A program made the translations under genes and the position numbers. Positions 9,589 through 18,252 of a stretch of DNA of 64,000 nt are shown here, piece by piece (the stretch's first letter is position 1; each line of letters begins with the position of its first letter). A model generated the notes under the pieces. That model was not told the DNA's origin and searched no databases. It was given only the letters and a program-made list of their open reading frames with translations. Origin of the DNA: Natronococcus sp. A-GB1 (GTDB lineage: Archaea > Halobacteriota > Halobacteria > Halobacteriales > Natrialbaceae); contig NZ_JARUKW010000010.1 in NCBI RefSeq assembly GCF_029688845.1, positions 1-64,000 on the forward strand, in the 5' to 3' direction.

Positions 9589-9674
9589 CTGTCGGTGAAG
9601 CGCCCGAGGTCGTCACTGTGATAACCGACTCCGGCTACTCGACGCACAGAGAGGTATACAGAGCCCCATTAGTA

Positions 9675-10291
9675 ATGGAAATGGCCCTGTCTTTGTGGAG
9701 GTTCTGTTCGAGACCAATGTGTTCCGAGACGATCACGTCGTACGTCTGGGTTGGGGCTCCAAATCTGGCGGCGTTCGAGCGACTCGCTGAGCGTAATCCC
9801 TCGCTCGAAGACGTGGTACGGATCGATTCGTACAACGGCCAGGCGCTCTATCGGGTGGACTGGTTATACGCAGACGTTGAGCGGATCTACCACTACGTGG
9901 AGAGCAACGTTGTGGTGCTTGAAGCCTCCAGTGATCCCCCGAGCGGGAAGTTCGGATCCAATTTGAGGGGCGCGCACAATTATCAGAGTTCGAATCGTTC
10001 TGCTCCGAGAACGCCACTGCGTTCACGTTACGGCGCCTCTACCGTGAGACCAAACTGATGACAGGAGGACAGTACGGGCTGACTGACAAACAACAAGCCG
10101 CTCTCGTCGCCGCTTGGAAAGTCGGCTACTTTGAAACGCTGCGAGGGGCAACACTTGAGAAAGTTGCTGACGCTCTCGAAGTGACCCATCAATCGCTGTC
10201 ACAACGGTTTCGCGGTGTACACCGGAAACTGAACGCCAACACACTCGTCGTTACGCCGCCTTCGTCAAGCGAAGAAACTAGTTCGGTATAA
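9675..10291 (+). pseudogene. HTH_10 (bacterio-opsin activator-like) regulator, frameshifted
   Basis: An N-terminal BAT-type domain is read as SYVWVGAPNLAAFERLAERN and RIDSYNGQALYRVDW. The continuation needs a frame change near the C run at about 9936-9940, after which EREVRIQFEGRAQLSEFESF leads into MTGGQYGLTDKQQAALVAAW and an HTH_10 helix-turn-helix (LEKVADALEVTHQSLSQRF). One base lost from the C run explains the break. The first 20-30 residues are also unclear and may contain another shift. If translated as it stands, only the DNA-binding tail would be made from the internal ATG at 10058. It follows the SDR gene on the same strand. Confidence 0.78.
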
Positions 10292-10365
10292 CACGTTGCA
10301 TATGTGCCTTTCCGGTCGACCTGTCCCTCAAGGTTGCGTACAGACAAGGAGACTCTCTCGAGTAC

Positions 10366-10449
10366 GACATCAGTGAACAGTTCTTGGGTCGAGAAGTCAG
10401 GATGTTCGCTGAACGGCGTGCTGGCGTTGCCAGCAATCTGAACGCTCAT
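10366..10449 (-). pseudogene. N-terminal scrap of a thiolase gene
   Basis: The minus strand from the ATG at 10449 reads SVQIAGNASTPFSEHPDFST and then QELFTDVVLE. This is nearly the same as the first 28 residues of the thiolase at 7593-8756 (TVQIAGVASTEFGEHPDSST). The similarity then stops and the frame runs into unrelated sequence. It is a truncated duplicate, probably left by a rearrangement that also involved the neighbouring broken regulator. Confidence 0.75.
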
Positions 10450-10503
10450 GCACCAGCCCCTACACCCAGTCCTACTCTATATTAACAATGGTTTGAGTCA
10501 TGT

Positions 10504-10875
10504 CTATTCCAGACTGTGATCTCCATCTTCAAACTGATACAAACTGCCCACCGGTACTAAGAATAGCCGACGGTCAGAGTACTCGAAATCCAGAGGGGAC
10601 GCAGTCTCCGCAGGCTCGGATTCGGTCGCTCCCTGACCTACTCGGCAGCGACGGCGAAGCATCTGATCGTCCGTGTTTTTGGACGTTAAGCCAGATGTGA
10701 GGAGTGCCGACACACCTCTTTGTTCGGGGTGCTGGACCTCGATCGTTGGATCACGAGTTATCGGCTTCATCGACCGGATCAAGTGCTTCGAGAATCGGAG
10801 ATTCTCGTGACCACCGAAATCCTTGATTTCCGGACGGTTCCCTGGCATTCGTTTCGGCTGCCTGTAAACGACCAT
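10504..10875 (-). mobile_element. probable remnant of a TnpB-type (IS200/IS605) element
   Basis: This stretch holds an open frame of 123 residues on the minus strand. Its tail (RRRCRVGQGATESEPAETAS) resembles the degenerate C-terminal tails of haloarchaeal TnpB proteins as I recall them; there is no catalytic core. At 10789-10807 is a perfect hairpin, CGAGAATC-gga-GATTCTCG. The same palindrome, with one mismatch, occurs at 16595-16613 in another likely IS derivative. Together these suggest a deleted non-autonomous element. The family assignment is an inference from memory of such tails and from the hairpin. Confidence 0.4.
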
Positions 10876-11016
10876 GGGTCGGGTGATCCGTGGCTTTTCT
10901 TGTTCACTTAGAGGAAAGCGGCGACCGTTCCGAACGGCTTGAATTTGTGCTGAACTGTCCTGTGGAGCCGTGTAAGACCTATTTCTCCTGAGTTCGTATG
11001 GTTAAGGTGAGCAACT

Positions 11017-11259
11017 GTGCACCGCTACGACTGGATCCTGCTGGCCATCGCCATCGCTCTCGTCGGTGGAGGGCTCATCGGCGCGCTGACGCCGGTCCCA
11101 ATGGAGTACGGGCTAGCCGCCGCGTTTGTGCTCGCCACGCCGTTCGTCTACGACGCGATGTTTCGGAACCCGCCACTTCCGGCAAGCGACTTCCAGCGAG
11201 CCGCCGCCGCGATCATTTGGCACGCGCTTCTGGTTTGGGCGGTCCTAGCCGCGATCTGA
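11017..11259 (+). CDS. small two-helix membrane protein
   Basis: This 80-residue protein begins at a GTG. It has a hydrophobic helix at about 6-25, a second at about 30-48, and a third weaker segment at the C-terminus (AAAAIIWHALLVWAVLAAI). The family is unnamed to me, but a relative, truncated at its N-terminus, is at 60527-60754 with the same core (FVYxAMFRNPxLP and RAAAAIxWHA). That conservation supports it as a real gene. Its 3' end overlaps the end of the convergent nosD-like gene by 15 bases. Confidence 0.65.
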   Translation: MHRYDWILLAIAIALVGGGLIGALTPVPMEYGLAAAFVLATPFVYDAMFRNPPLPASDFQRAAAAIIWHALLVWAVLAAI

Positions 11260-13173
11260 TAGCGATGGTTCGCACAAATCATACTTCGAGGAATTTTGCT
11301 CGATCTGAGCGAGCAGTTCTGGATTCGTAGGTTCACAGCGTGGTGCCGTATCAACGATGCTTTCCGCACGCATACCGGAAACAGCCCCCTCAAACGTGGT
11401 AAGTGTGTCAAGGGCAGGCGACCGTGTGAGTGTCGGCGTCCCATCGACGCGATGAAGTCGCTCGTCGACGGGGTGGGTCGGCGAGTATGACCGCTCGAGA
11501 CTCGACCCATCGCTCGAGCCAACTGCTCCCTCCCAGTAGTTACCCTGTCCGTCGGCTGTCCAAACACGAAGTACTCCGAGTCGTGCAGTTGCATGCCGAT
11601 AGTTGCCGATGAAGTCGTTGTTGGTCACCTGATTGGTTGGCAGCAACTGGTTCGCCTGAACGCCCTCTACGTTCCCCGAGATGACGTTTCGTTCATATAT
11701 CGAGTTCCCTGCTGCAGTTGTCATGCCGACCTCTGTATCAGTGATGACGTTCTGGGCGATGTACGACTGCGATCCTCCCATCAAGAGTCCCTGCGACGTA
11801 TCCCGTATCTCGTTCCCGACGACGGCATTATGCTCTGGATCTGTCATCACATCGATTCCGGTCGATTCTGCACTCAAGATCTGGTTGTCGGCGATCAATG
11901 CATCCGAGGTATACATCAAATGGACACCGATTCGGTTCCCCTCTAATGTATTGTTCCGATAGATCAGTTCGTGCGATCGATGGGTGTAGATCCCGTCACG
12001 ACCGTCGCGAAAGTGCGAGTCTTCGATCACACCGCCTGGAGATCGCATTGTCATAACTCCCATGTAGCCGTCGTCCCAGTGATCGCTGCCGTCAACAGTA
12101 ACGTTCCGAACGACGGCTTCCGGACTATCCCGAAGCAGGACTCCGTTCGCTGGCGTTTCGATCGAGACATTTTCGACGACGGTTCTTTCAGAGCCGTTGA
12201 CCTCGATACCTGCATCTCCCTGGCCGTAGGCCATCTCGAGGACGTCTTCGCTATCATCCAGATTCCTGTCTTCAGTGTCAGCCTCCGCTACATCACCGAC
12301 ACCGGAAATTTGGAGATCCGTTACCGCAGCTCGATCGTCTTCGATTCGGATGACGGTTCCGTTGCCGTCCCCCTGAACCGTCGTCCCCTCTTCTCCAGCG
12401 ACAGTGACCGGCCGGTCGACGTCGATAGCGTCGGAGACGTTGTAGGTTCCAGATGGGACGAACACTGTCGCTCCCCTGGATGCGGTATCGATACCCTCCT
12501 GGATGGTTGCTACATCCTGACCAACGACGACTTCTGTTGGTCTATCGCGGGCTTGTGTTGCATCCGAAACCAGCTCGTCACCACGTGCGTGACGTTCGTC
12601 GACTCGATCCCGGACGACATCAGCGTCATCGATCTCGAACGAGTGATCGAGAAGCCGTTCCCAGCTCACTACGGTGCCACCGTGTTCGGTCGTAAACGCC
12701 TCTGCGTCTTCCTGTCTCGAGAAGGGCACGACGGTTTCCCCAGCTGGTGTTCTCGCCTCACTTCCGACAACGAACCACGCAGACTCCGCATCGGTCCAGC
12801 TCTCCGTTCCGTTCGCGGCTAGGTGGCCGTCGGTCGTGAGTTCGAACGCTTTCCCGCTATAGTCAGTCACATAGACTCCAGTCGGATAGCCAAAGCGGTC
12901 TTCATGCCCCATTTGCTGGCTAGCGTCGACAAATCGCTCGATCCCCTGATAGCCGACGACGTACTCGTACTGAGAATAGAACACCTGCGCTTTCGGAACG
13001 TCGATTCGGTCCTCATCAGGTTCGTTCTCGAGGATGACACCCGTAGCAACGGTGTCCTCGAACGGTACCGGATCAGGCGATGTCGATCCGATATCTGCTA
13101 TGAAAATCCCAGCGACCCCGAGAAGACAGATACCAGCGAGGACCGAGATCAAAAGTTTGTGGGAGAGAGCCAT
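11245..13173 (-). CDS. nosD: NosL-NosD fusion, copper-insertion-type beta-helix protein
   Basis: A 642-residue exported protein. An N-terminal membrane anchor or signal (about 8-27) precedes a NosL-like domain (about 60-190) with VPKAQVFYSQYEYVVGY, YVTDYSGKAFEL and the VSWERL end. A right-handed parallel beta-helix of NosD/CASH repeats follows (about 220-560), with typical turns such as NTLEGNRIGVHLMYTSDALI. NosD proteins act outside the membrane with NosF and NosY in maturing the CuZ centre of nitrous oxide reductase. A paralogue with the same fusion is at 18253-20187. It is divergent from a NosL lipoprotein gene (122-base gap). No intact NosZ is visible in the window. Confidence 0.9.
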   Translation of the reverse strand: MALSHKLLISVLAGICLLGVAGIFIADIGSTSPDPVPFEDTVATGVILENEPDEDRIDVPKAQVFYSQYEYVVGYQGIERFVDASQQMGHEDRFGYPTGVYVTDYSGKAFELTTDGHLAANGTESWTDAESAWFVVGSEARTPAGETVVPFSRQEDAEAFTTEHGGTVVSWERLLDHSFEIDDADVVRDRVDERHARGDELVSDATQARDRPTEVVVGQDVATIQEGIDTASRGATVFVPSGTYNVSDAIDVDRPVTVAGEEGTTVQGDGNGTVIRIEDDRAAVTDLQISGVGDVAEADTEDRNLDDSEDVLEMAYGQGDAGIEVNGSERTVVENVSIETPANGVLLRDSPEAVVRNVTVDGSDHWDDGYMGVMTMRSPGGVIEDSHFRDGRDGIYTHRSHELIYRNNTLEGNRIGVHLMYTSDALIADNQILSAESTGIDVMTDPEHNAVVGNEIRDTSQGLLMGGSQSYIAQNVITDTEVGMTTAAGNSIYERNVISGNVEGVQANQLLPTNQVTNNDFIGNYRHATARLGVLRVWTADGQGNYWEGAVGSSDGSSLERSYSPTHPVDERLHRVDGTPTLTRSPALDTLTTFEGAVSGMRAESIVDTAPRCEPTNPELLAQIEQNSSKYDLCEPSLSDRG

Positions 13174-13295
13174 CTCGTATCTCTATCTGGTCGGTGTAGT
13201 ACAATAGACGATCTGGTACGGCCATCGAAGCGACCGAGCGCATTTCGTTTCGTGTACCAGATCGACTTTGCAGCAGGCGACTGTGAAACTACGCC

Positions 13296-13892
13296 ATGAC
13301 AATCCGTGCTTTGGGTTCCTGGCATCGACGGCGAGTGCTTGCCACTATCGGTATCACCGGTATGTTGGCAGGCTGCTCCGATACAGATGACAACGCTAAT
13401 TCGGATGTTCCGGATCCTGATACCTCGGAGTCCGAGTTTCTCGTCGACCATCCGGTCGACGAGCCGAAAGCGTTCTCGAGTTCGCATCTGTGTGGTGTCT
13501 GTTCGATGGCCGTGACTGACTACTCCGACCGAAACGCTCAGCTCGCCCACGAAAACGGAGATGGGATGATGTTCTGTAGCCCAGGCTGTTTGTTCGCCTA
13601 CTACGGAGTTCCGGACCAGTTCGGTGCACCAGAGAGCGACATCGTCGGTGCATGGGTGACTGATTTTGAAACGAAATCTCTCGTTGACGGGTTCGACGCC
13701 GTCTACGTACTTGAACACGACGAACACCGTACTGACGACCCAATGGGTCTCGATCCACGTGTCTACGTAGATATGGATGACGCCCGCAAGTATATCGGGC
13801 AATACGACGACCTTGACGAAGATGATACAGTCGCACTCTCAGAGGTAGGAGAGGACATCGCGCGGATGTACAGAGAGGACCGATTACCGTAG
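13296..13892 (+). CDS. nosL: NosL-family copper-binding lipoprotein
   Basis: A 198-residue exported protein with a short N-terminal signal ending in a lipobox, GMLAGC (Cys about residue 27). The motif CGVCSMAV (near 66-73) supplies the Cys and Met residues used by NosL proteins to bind Cu(I). A second conserved patch, MMFCSPGCLFAYYG, follows. NosL delivers copper for NosZ assembly. It is divergent from the first NosL-NosD fusion and convergent with the SafE-like gene. The paralogue at 15550-16149 is only distantly similar. Confidence 0.88.
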   Translation: MTIRALGSWHRRRVLATIGITGMLAGCSDTDDNANSDVPDPDTSESEFLVDHPVDEPKAFSSSHLCGVCSMAVTDYSDRNAQLAHENGDGMMFCSPGCLFAYYGVPDQFGAPESDIVGAWVTDFETKSLVDGFDAVYVLEHDEHRTDDPMGLDPRVYVDMDDARKYIGQYDDLDEDDTVALSEVGEDIARMYREDRLP

Positions 13893-13919
13893 TTGGATCA
13901 ACCCCCGCTCGGACGATTC

Positions 13920-14756
13920 TCAAAGTGGCTGATAGTGTGGGAGCGGAATCGGCGGGAGGCCGATACCGAGCGTTGCGAGCCCATGTTGGATCGGAATGTA
14001 GCCAAGCAACACGAAGGCAGCCCCCAGAACACGGTGGAGTTTCGTTCGCGTCTCGATACTCAGTGATTGGAAAAGCGTCCCGTAGACGAACAGCGAGGGG
14101 ACCGTTCCGAGTCCAAGTACAGCCAGCGAGAGAAATCCCTCGACAGGCGATCCCCGGATAAACGCGTACAGAAAGGCTGGATAGAGCAACGGACATGGCA
14201 ACAACCCGTGAACCGCGCCGAGTCCGGCGATTCTGCTGTTACCGACCCACGAGTCGACGTTTGCGAGCAGCGTCTGGTGGAGACGTCCGAGCGTTGCTCC
14301 CACAAGCGGAACGCTGATCGACCCGCCGACGAAACCCCGACCGATTAGATAGTTGATCCCCATTGCGACGATGAGCGTCCCCACACCGATGCCGGCGACT
14401 GCATGAACGTCCGTCGCAACGGCTGTCACTGCCTGGGGGGAAACGAATACGACTGTCCCTGCAAGACCGAACACTCCACCTATAATCGCATAGCTGCTGG
14501 CTCTGCCGAGGTTAAACAGAGCATGCTGTCTGACCTCTCTGACTGTCAGTTCGTTACGTTCTCTATGATGGCCGTCTTTGGCCCGCATTCTGTCAGAGTA
14601 GGTCGTTACGAGTGGCCCACACATTCCGAGACAGTGTGCACCACCGAGTAATCCGATCAGACCGAATACGACGAGACTGACCGGTTCAACGGCAGTCGGA
14701 TCCAGCCCTGGATCGTAACAGGTCTCTAAGACGGGTCCCTGGTGGAGGGTTCGCAT
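13920..14756 (-). CDS. SafE/UreH-type membrane protein (cytochrome/copper maturation, COG2836-like)
   Basis: This 278-residue protein has about six membrane helices in two related halves. The first half holds GGAHCLGMCGPL (near 38-49), and the second HGLLPCPLLYPAFLYAF. The paired cysteines in membrane helices are characteristic of the sulfite-exporter-like/CcdA-like group that often sits with cytochrome oxidase or copper-chaperone genes. The exact substrate is not known: copper, reductant or sulfite are all possible. It starts three bases after the SCO gene ends, so the two are surely co-transcribed. Confidence 0.82.
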   Translation of the reverse strand: MRTLHQGPVLETCYDPGLDPTAVEPVSLVVFGLIGLLGGAHCLGMCGPLVTTYSDRMRAKDGHHRERNELTVREVRQHALFNLGRASSYAIIGGVFGLAGTVVFVSPQAVTAVATDVHAVAGIGVGTLIVAMGINYLIGRGFVGGSISVPLVGATLGRLHQTLLANVDSWVGNSRIAGLGAVHGLLPCPLLYPAFLYAFIRGSPVEGFLSLAVLGLGTVPSLFVYGTLFQSLSIETRTKLHRVLGAAFVLLGYIPIQHGLATLGIGLPPIPLPHYQPL

Positions 14757-14759
14757 CTG

Positions 14760-15434
14760 TTACTCTCGGTCGTCTATTACCGTTTCCAGATCGTCGGTGA
14801 TCTGTTCCGTCGAAGGGTTCTCACCGCGGTAGCTTCGTTCGACGTACCCATCCGGGTTGACGAGGAAGGTGACGGTTATGTGAGCGAAATCGTAGTCGTC
14901 ACCCAATTCCTCGCGTTCGAAGGGGATGCCGAGTTCGTCCTCGACGACTGTTTTCGCTTCGTCGTCGTCTTGGGGACGTAGATAGTGCCAGTTGCCCGCC
15001 TCGAGATCGACGTCTACCATCTCGGCGTGATCCGAAAGTTCGTCTGCAGTGTCTCGCTCGGGATCGAACGTGATCGCGAGAAATCGGACGTCGTCGCCGA
15101 GTCCGCTCTCGAGGCTGTTGGCCTGAACCGTCGAAATCGCGTGCATAAGTGGTACACATTCGGCGGGGCAGGTCGCAAAGAACGTCGTGCAGACGAGACA
15201 CTCCTCGTCAATACCATCGACGTCGACGGACGTTTCTAGCAGGGGGTCAGAGAGCTCGAACGTCGGGAAAGACTCACCGTAGGTTGGATACGAGGGCTCT
15301 CCCTGCGTGCTCTCTTCTGGCGGATCCAACACCACCTCACCGGATGGTTCGTCGTCTACGAGTCCGGTTAGACAACCCGCGACGGGCGCCAGCCCGACGA
15401 CCGCACTACTGGTGAGAAGATCGCGTCGATTCAT
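14760..15434 (-). CDS. SCO1/SenC-family copper chaperone lipoprotein
   Basis: A 224-residue thioredoxin-fold protein. It begins with a Tat-like MNRRDLL and a lipobox, LAPVAGC, so it is probably anchored outside the membrane. The SCO copper motif CxxxC is present as TCPAEC, and the third ligand His lies in DFAHITVTFLV before the conserved NPDG turn. SCO proteins deliver copper to the CuA site of cytochrome oxidase; NosZ also has a CuA site. It heads a two-gene operon with the SafE-like protein and is divergent from a second NosL gene. Confidence 0.92.
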   Translation of the reverse strand: MNRRDLLTSSAVVGLAPVAGCLTGLVDDEPSGEVVLDPPEESTQGEPSYPTYGESFPTFELSDPLLETSVDVDGIDEECLVCTTFFATCPAECVPLMHAISTVQANSLESGLGDDVRFLAITFDPERDTADELSDHAEMVDVDLEAGNWHYLRPQDDDEAKTVVEDELGIPFEREELGDDYDFAHITVTFLVNPDGYVERSYRGENPSTEQITDDLETVIDDRE

Positions 15435-15549
15435 CGTGCGATGCTAGTATTCGGGTTCTGAAGAGCGATCTGGTGCAATCATCTAATTCGCGGTGCTCAT
15501 TCGATAACTGAACCAAATTCGACTTACCAGGCTGGTCACAATAGCTAGT

Positions 15550-16149
15550 ATGGACGACCGACTAGCTCCGATATCTTCCCACGAGCGCTGTTTGACACGA
15601 CGAACGTTTCTCGCTGGGAGCGCCAGTCTCGGCGTCGCCGCGATAGCCGGCTGTTTCGATGACGATAGCGACGATCTTCCCGATCCCGTTACGATTGACG
15701 ACGACCAGGACTGCGATCACTGTACGATGGCGATCGGCCAGCATCCCGGACCGGTTGGACAGACCCACTACCCCGATCCCAACGACATCGTCGGCGAGGA
15801 TCGACCGGCACAGTTCTGCAGTTCACTGTGTACGTACACGTTCACGTTCGAGCAGGAGGATGCCGGCCACGATCCGGACGTAAGCTATCTCACCGATTAC
15901 TCGAGCGTCGACTACGCGGTCGAGGAGGGCGAGGACGCGTTGGAGATCAGTAACCATCTCGAGGACGAGGCATTCGCTGACGTCGAGGGCCTCATGTTGG
16001 TCGTCGACAGCGACGTCGAGGGAGCAATGGGGGCGTCAATGATCGGCTTCACCGACGCTTCCGAAGCCGACGACTTCCAGGCCGAGTACGGCGGTGATCT
16101 GTACGAACACGAGGATGTGACCGGCGAGCTCGTCATGTCTTTGATGTAA
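15550..16149 (+). CDS. nosL: NosL-family copper lipoprotein, Tat-exported
   Basis: A 199-residue protein with a twin-arginine signal (TRRTFLAGS) and lipobox AIAGC. NosL features are CDHCTMAIGQHPGPVGQ (near 55-71) with Cys and Met ligands, PAQFCSSLCTYTF, and the YLTDYSSVDYAVE segment. It differs clearly from the NosL at 13296, so the two probably serve different partners or are of different origin. It is divergent from the SCO operon. An IS-like derivative separates it from nosY. Confidence 0.9.
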   Translation: MDDRLAPISSHERCLTRRTFLAGSASLGVAAIAGCFDDDSDDLPDPVTIDDDQDCDHCTMAIGQHPGPVGQTHYPDPNDIVGEDRPAQFCSSLCTYTFTFEQEDAGHDPDVSYLTDYSSVDYAVEEGEDALEISNHLEDEAFADVEGLMLVVDSDVEGAMGASMIGFTDASEADDFQAEYGGDLYEHEDVTGELVMSLM

Positions 16150-16189
16150 GGACTACTGCAAACTCCCTGCTCGCTCTGTCCTGTGGTCG

Positions 16190-16640
16190 TTTCCTGTGTA
16201 GGTGTATCGTGTGGCACAACGGACGGCGAACGGTGTGAAGTACCTCGGGCACAAGCCCCGAGGCTTCACCGTTTTGGTCCACACTGCCACCGCAGGCGAA
16301 TTTAATTCCCCTCGACCTTCCCGAAAAGGGTCGGCTGGAATTAACACCCGAACGTTCGGTACGTCCGTGAGGGTCGGTCGCTCCACCACGACCCGACAAC
16401 ACCCGTCTCACTACGCCGAAGACGTGGGTTTTGAGAGGTGTCGCATTCCTCACAACTGCGCGCAGTTGCTTCGGATTACGGTCTGTAACCCACGTCGCAA
16501 CTGTATCACTCGATACGGCGGTATTAGTAATATAGTTTACACGATTCGCCCTCGGGGTCAAGTGGTTCGAGACGTCAAAGGCGTCTCGTCATTACGAAAA
16601 TCGGAGATTCTCGTACGACCCCGAGGCACTCTTGCTGTAT
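16190..16640 (-). mobile_element. non-autonomous IS200/IS605-like derivative with terminal palindromes
   Basis: The 500 bases between nosL and nosY hold no good gene but have two structured ends. One is a hairpin at 16235-16269 (GTGAAG...CTTCAC enclosing CCTCGGG...CCCGAGG). The other is a nested structure at 16550-16626: outer arms CCTCGGGGTC/GACCCCGAGG enclose hairpins at 16570-16588 and 16595-16613. The last hairpin is almost identical to the one at 10789-10807. The minus-strand frame between them looks like an eroded TnpB tail. This fits a deleted element that has kept its ends. Family assignment is inferred. Confidence 0.45.
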
Positions 16641-16654
16641 CTCTGTAGAAGGCG

Positions 16655-17506
16655 TTAACGACCGACACTCCAGATGGCGACGGCAAGGGACCCCACGGTC
16701 CAGGCGGCGAACCCGAAGAGACTCACAACGGGTGAGGCGACCTGCGGTCCGGTTCCCGACGCGACGGCGACCGTTGTCTCGAGAACGAGACCGCGGTAGG
16801 CACTCAATGGACTCATCGCAAGTGAGTAGAGGAGACTGTCGTCACCGATCAGTCCCTCGGTAAGTCCGTAGACGATTGCCAGATCGAATCCGAAGAGCAG
16901 GGCGACGAGCGCTACGATCGACATCCCAAGCGCGCTCCGAGTTCCGCTGACAAGCGAGGAGATCGCGAGCGCGATAGCGAGGACGACGAGACCGAACAGG
17001 ACGGTCAGCACGAAGAACCGAGCGAACAACAGCGGCGAGTCGGCGCCGGTGTGTGTCGCGTAAATCGCGAGTACGTCGGTATCGGTGACCGCGATAGCGA
17101 CCGCAGCAAGTACCATCGGAACGGCGATCGCCGCTACCAACCCAGCGGCGCGGCCCGCGTACACCCCGAGAACGAGTTCGCGTGGCGAGATCGGATACGT
17201 CTCGAGAACGTCGAGTTCTCCCCGCTGTTCGTCGGCGAGGATCGCCCGGTAGCCGAAGGCAACGGCGACGATCGGGACGAGCAACTCGAGGGGAGTCAAG
17301 AGATCGACGGCCGTCGGAAGGTATCCTGCCGCGTAGCCACCACCGATCCAGGTGATTCCCACGACGACGGCCGCAAGTGCGGCCGTGAGCAGATAGAAGG
17401 TTCGGGTTCGAACCACTGTCCGGAGCTCTCGACCGATGACAGTTCCCAGGAGGTGGCTCGTCGACGGTGACTGCTCGCTGGCTGGCTGTGCGGATTCGTG
17501 TTCCAT
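16655..17506 (-). CDS. nosY: NosY-type ABC-2 membrane permease
   Basis: This 283-residue protein has six hydrophobic helices of ABC-2 type and a cytoplasmic loop, ILADEQRGELDVLETYPISP, the EQR/G loop characteristic of NosY and related ABC-2 permeases. It would form the membrane part of the NosFY ABC complex that acts with NosD on nitrous oxide reductase maturation. It starts one base after the nosF stop, so the two are translated together. It is the last gene of a nosD-nosF-nosY operon. Confidence 0.92.
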   Translation of the reverse strand: MEHESAQPASEQSPSTSHLLGTVIGRELRTVVRTRTFYLLTAALAAVVVGITWIGGGYAAGYLPTAVDLLTPLELLVPIVAVAFGYRAILADEQRGELDVLETYPISPRELVLGVYAGRAAGLVAAIAVPMVLAAVAIAVTDTDVLAIYATHTGADSPLLFARFFVLTVLFGLVVLAIALAISSLVSGTRSALGMSIVALVALLFGFDLAIVYGLTEGLIGDDSLLYSLAMSPLSAYRGLVLETTVAVASGTGPQVASPVVSLFGFAAWTVGSLAVAIWSVGR

Positions 17507-17507
17507 A

Positions 17508-18245
17508 CTACGAACTCACCCCCTGTACCCGAACGGTACCTTCTTCCGCAGCAACCGAATTTTCGTATACCGCACGCAGCGACTCGACTCCGAGTTCCGC
17601 TCGAATCGACCCCGGCGGGCCGTGACGGACGACACGTCCGTCGTCGAGTATCAAAACTTCGTCCGCAGTTCGGTCGACCAACTCGAGGTCGTGAGAGCTC
17701 AACAGGACCGCCGTTCCTGCACTGGCGAGGTCAGTCGCGATCTCGAAGACGTGTTTGCTCATTCCGGGATCGAGCCCGCTCGCCGGTTCGTCGAGCACGA
17801 TAACCGGCGGATCCCCGATCGTTGCCTGGGCGATCCCGACTAACCGGGTCATTCCTCCGGAAAGCGCCTCGACGGGTCGCTCGGCTGCATCCTCGAGGCC
17901 GACTTGCTCGAGTCGTTTCCTCGCGTCGGCCTCTCCGGCTCCGACCAGCGACGAGTAAAACTGCAACGTCTCGAGGACGGTAAAACCTGGTCGGAAGGCC
18001 GGCTGTTGTGGAAGATAGCCGATTCGGCGGGTTGCATCGGTACCACGGTAGCGAACCGCTCCGTTGGTCGGCTCAAGCAGGCCAGCGAGGACGCGAAGGA
18101 GGGTGGTCTTTCCGGAGCCGTTCGGTCCGATCAGTGCAGTTATCGTTCCCTCACCGAAGGTAGTCGTGATATCATCTAACACTTCGACGGTGCCGTAGTT
18201 GTAGTCCGCTGACGTAATCTCCAATACTGGGGTTTGTCGTGTCAT
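17508..18245 (-). CDS. nosF: NosF-type ABC ATPase
   Basis: A 245-residue ABC ATPase with Walker A GPNGSGKTT, Q-loop YLPQQPAF, signature LSGGM, Walker B VIVLDEPASGLD and switch LLSSHD. The start was set at the ATG giving MTRQTPVLEITS. It lies seven bases after the NosD stop, whereas the upstream in-frame extension would run into nosD. It energises NosY. The order nosD-nosF-nosY with close spacing is the standard nos accessory operon. Confidence 0.93.
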   Translation of the reverse strand: MTRQTPVLEITSADYNYGTVEVLDDITTTFGEGTITALIGPNGSGKTTLLRVLAGLLEPTNGAVRYRGTDATRRIGYLPQQPAFRPGFTVLETLQFYSSLVGAGEADARKRLEQVGLEDAAERPVEALSGGMTRLVGIAQATIGDPPVIVLDEPASGLDPGMSKHVFEIATDLASAGTAVLLSSHDLELVDRTADEVLILDDGRVVRHGPPGSIRAELGVESLRAVYENSVAAEEGTVRVQGVSS

Positions 18246-18252
18246 GAGTTCG

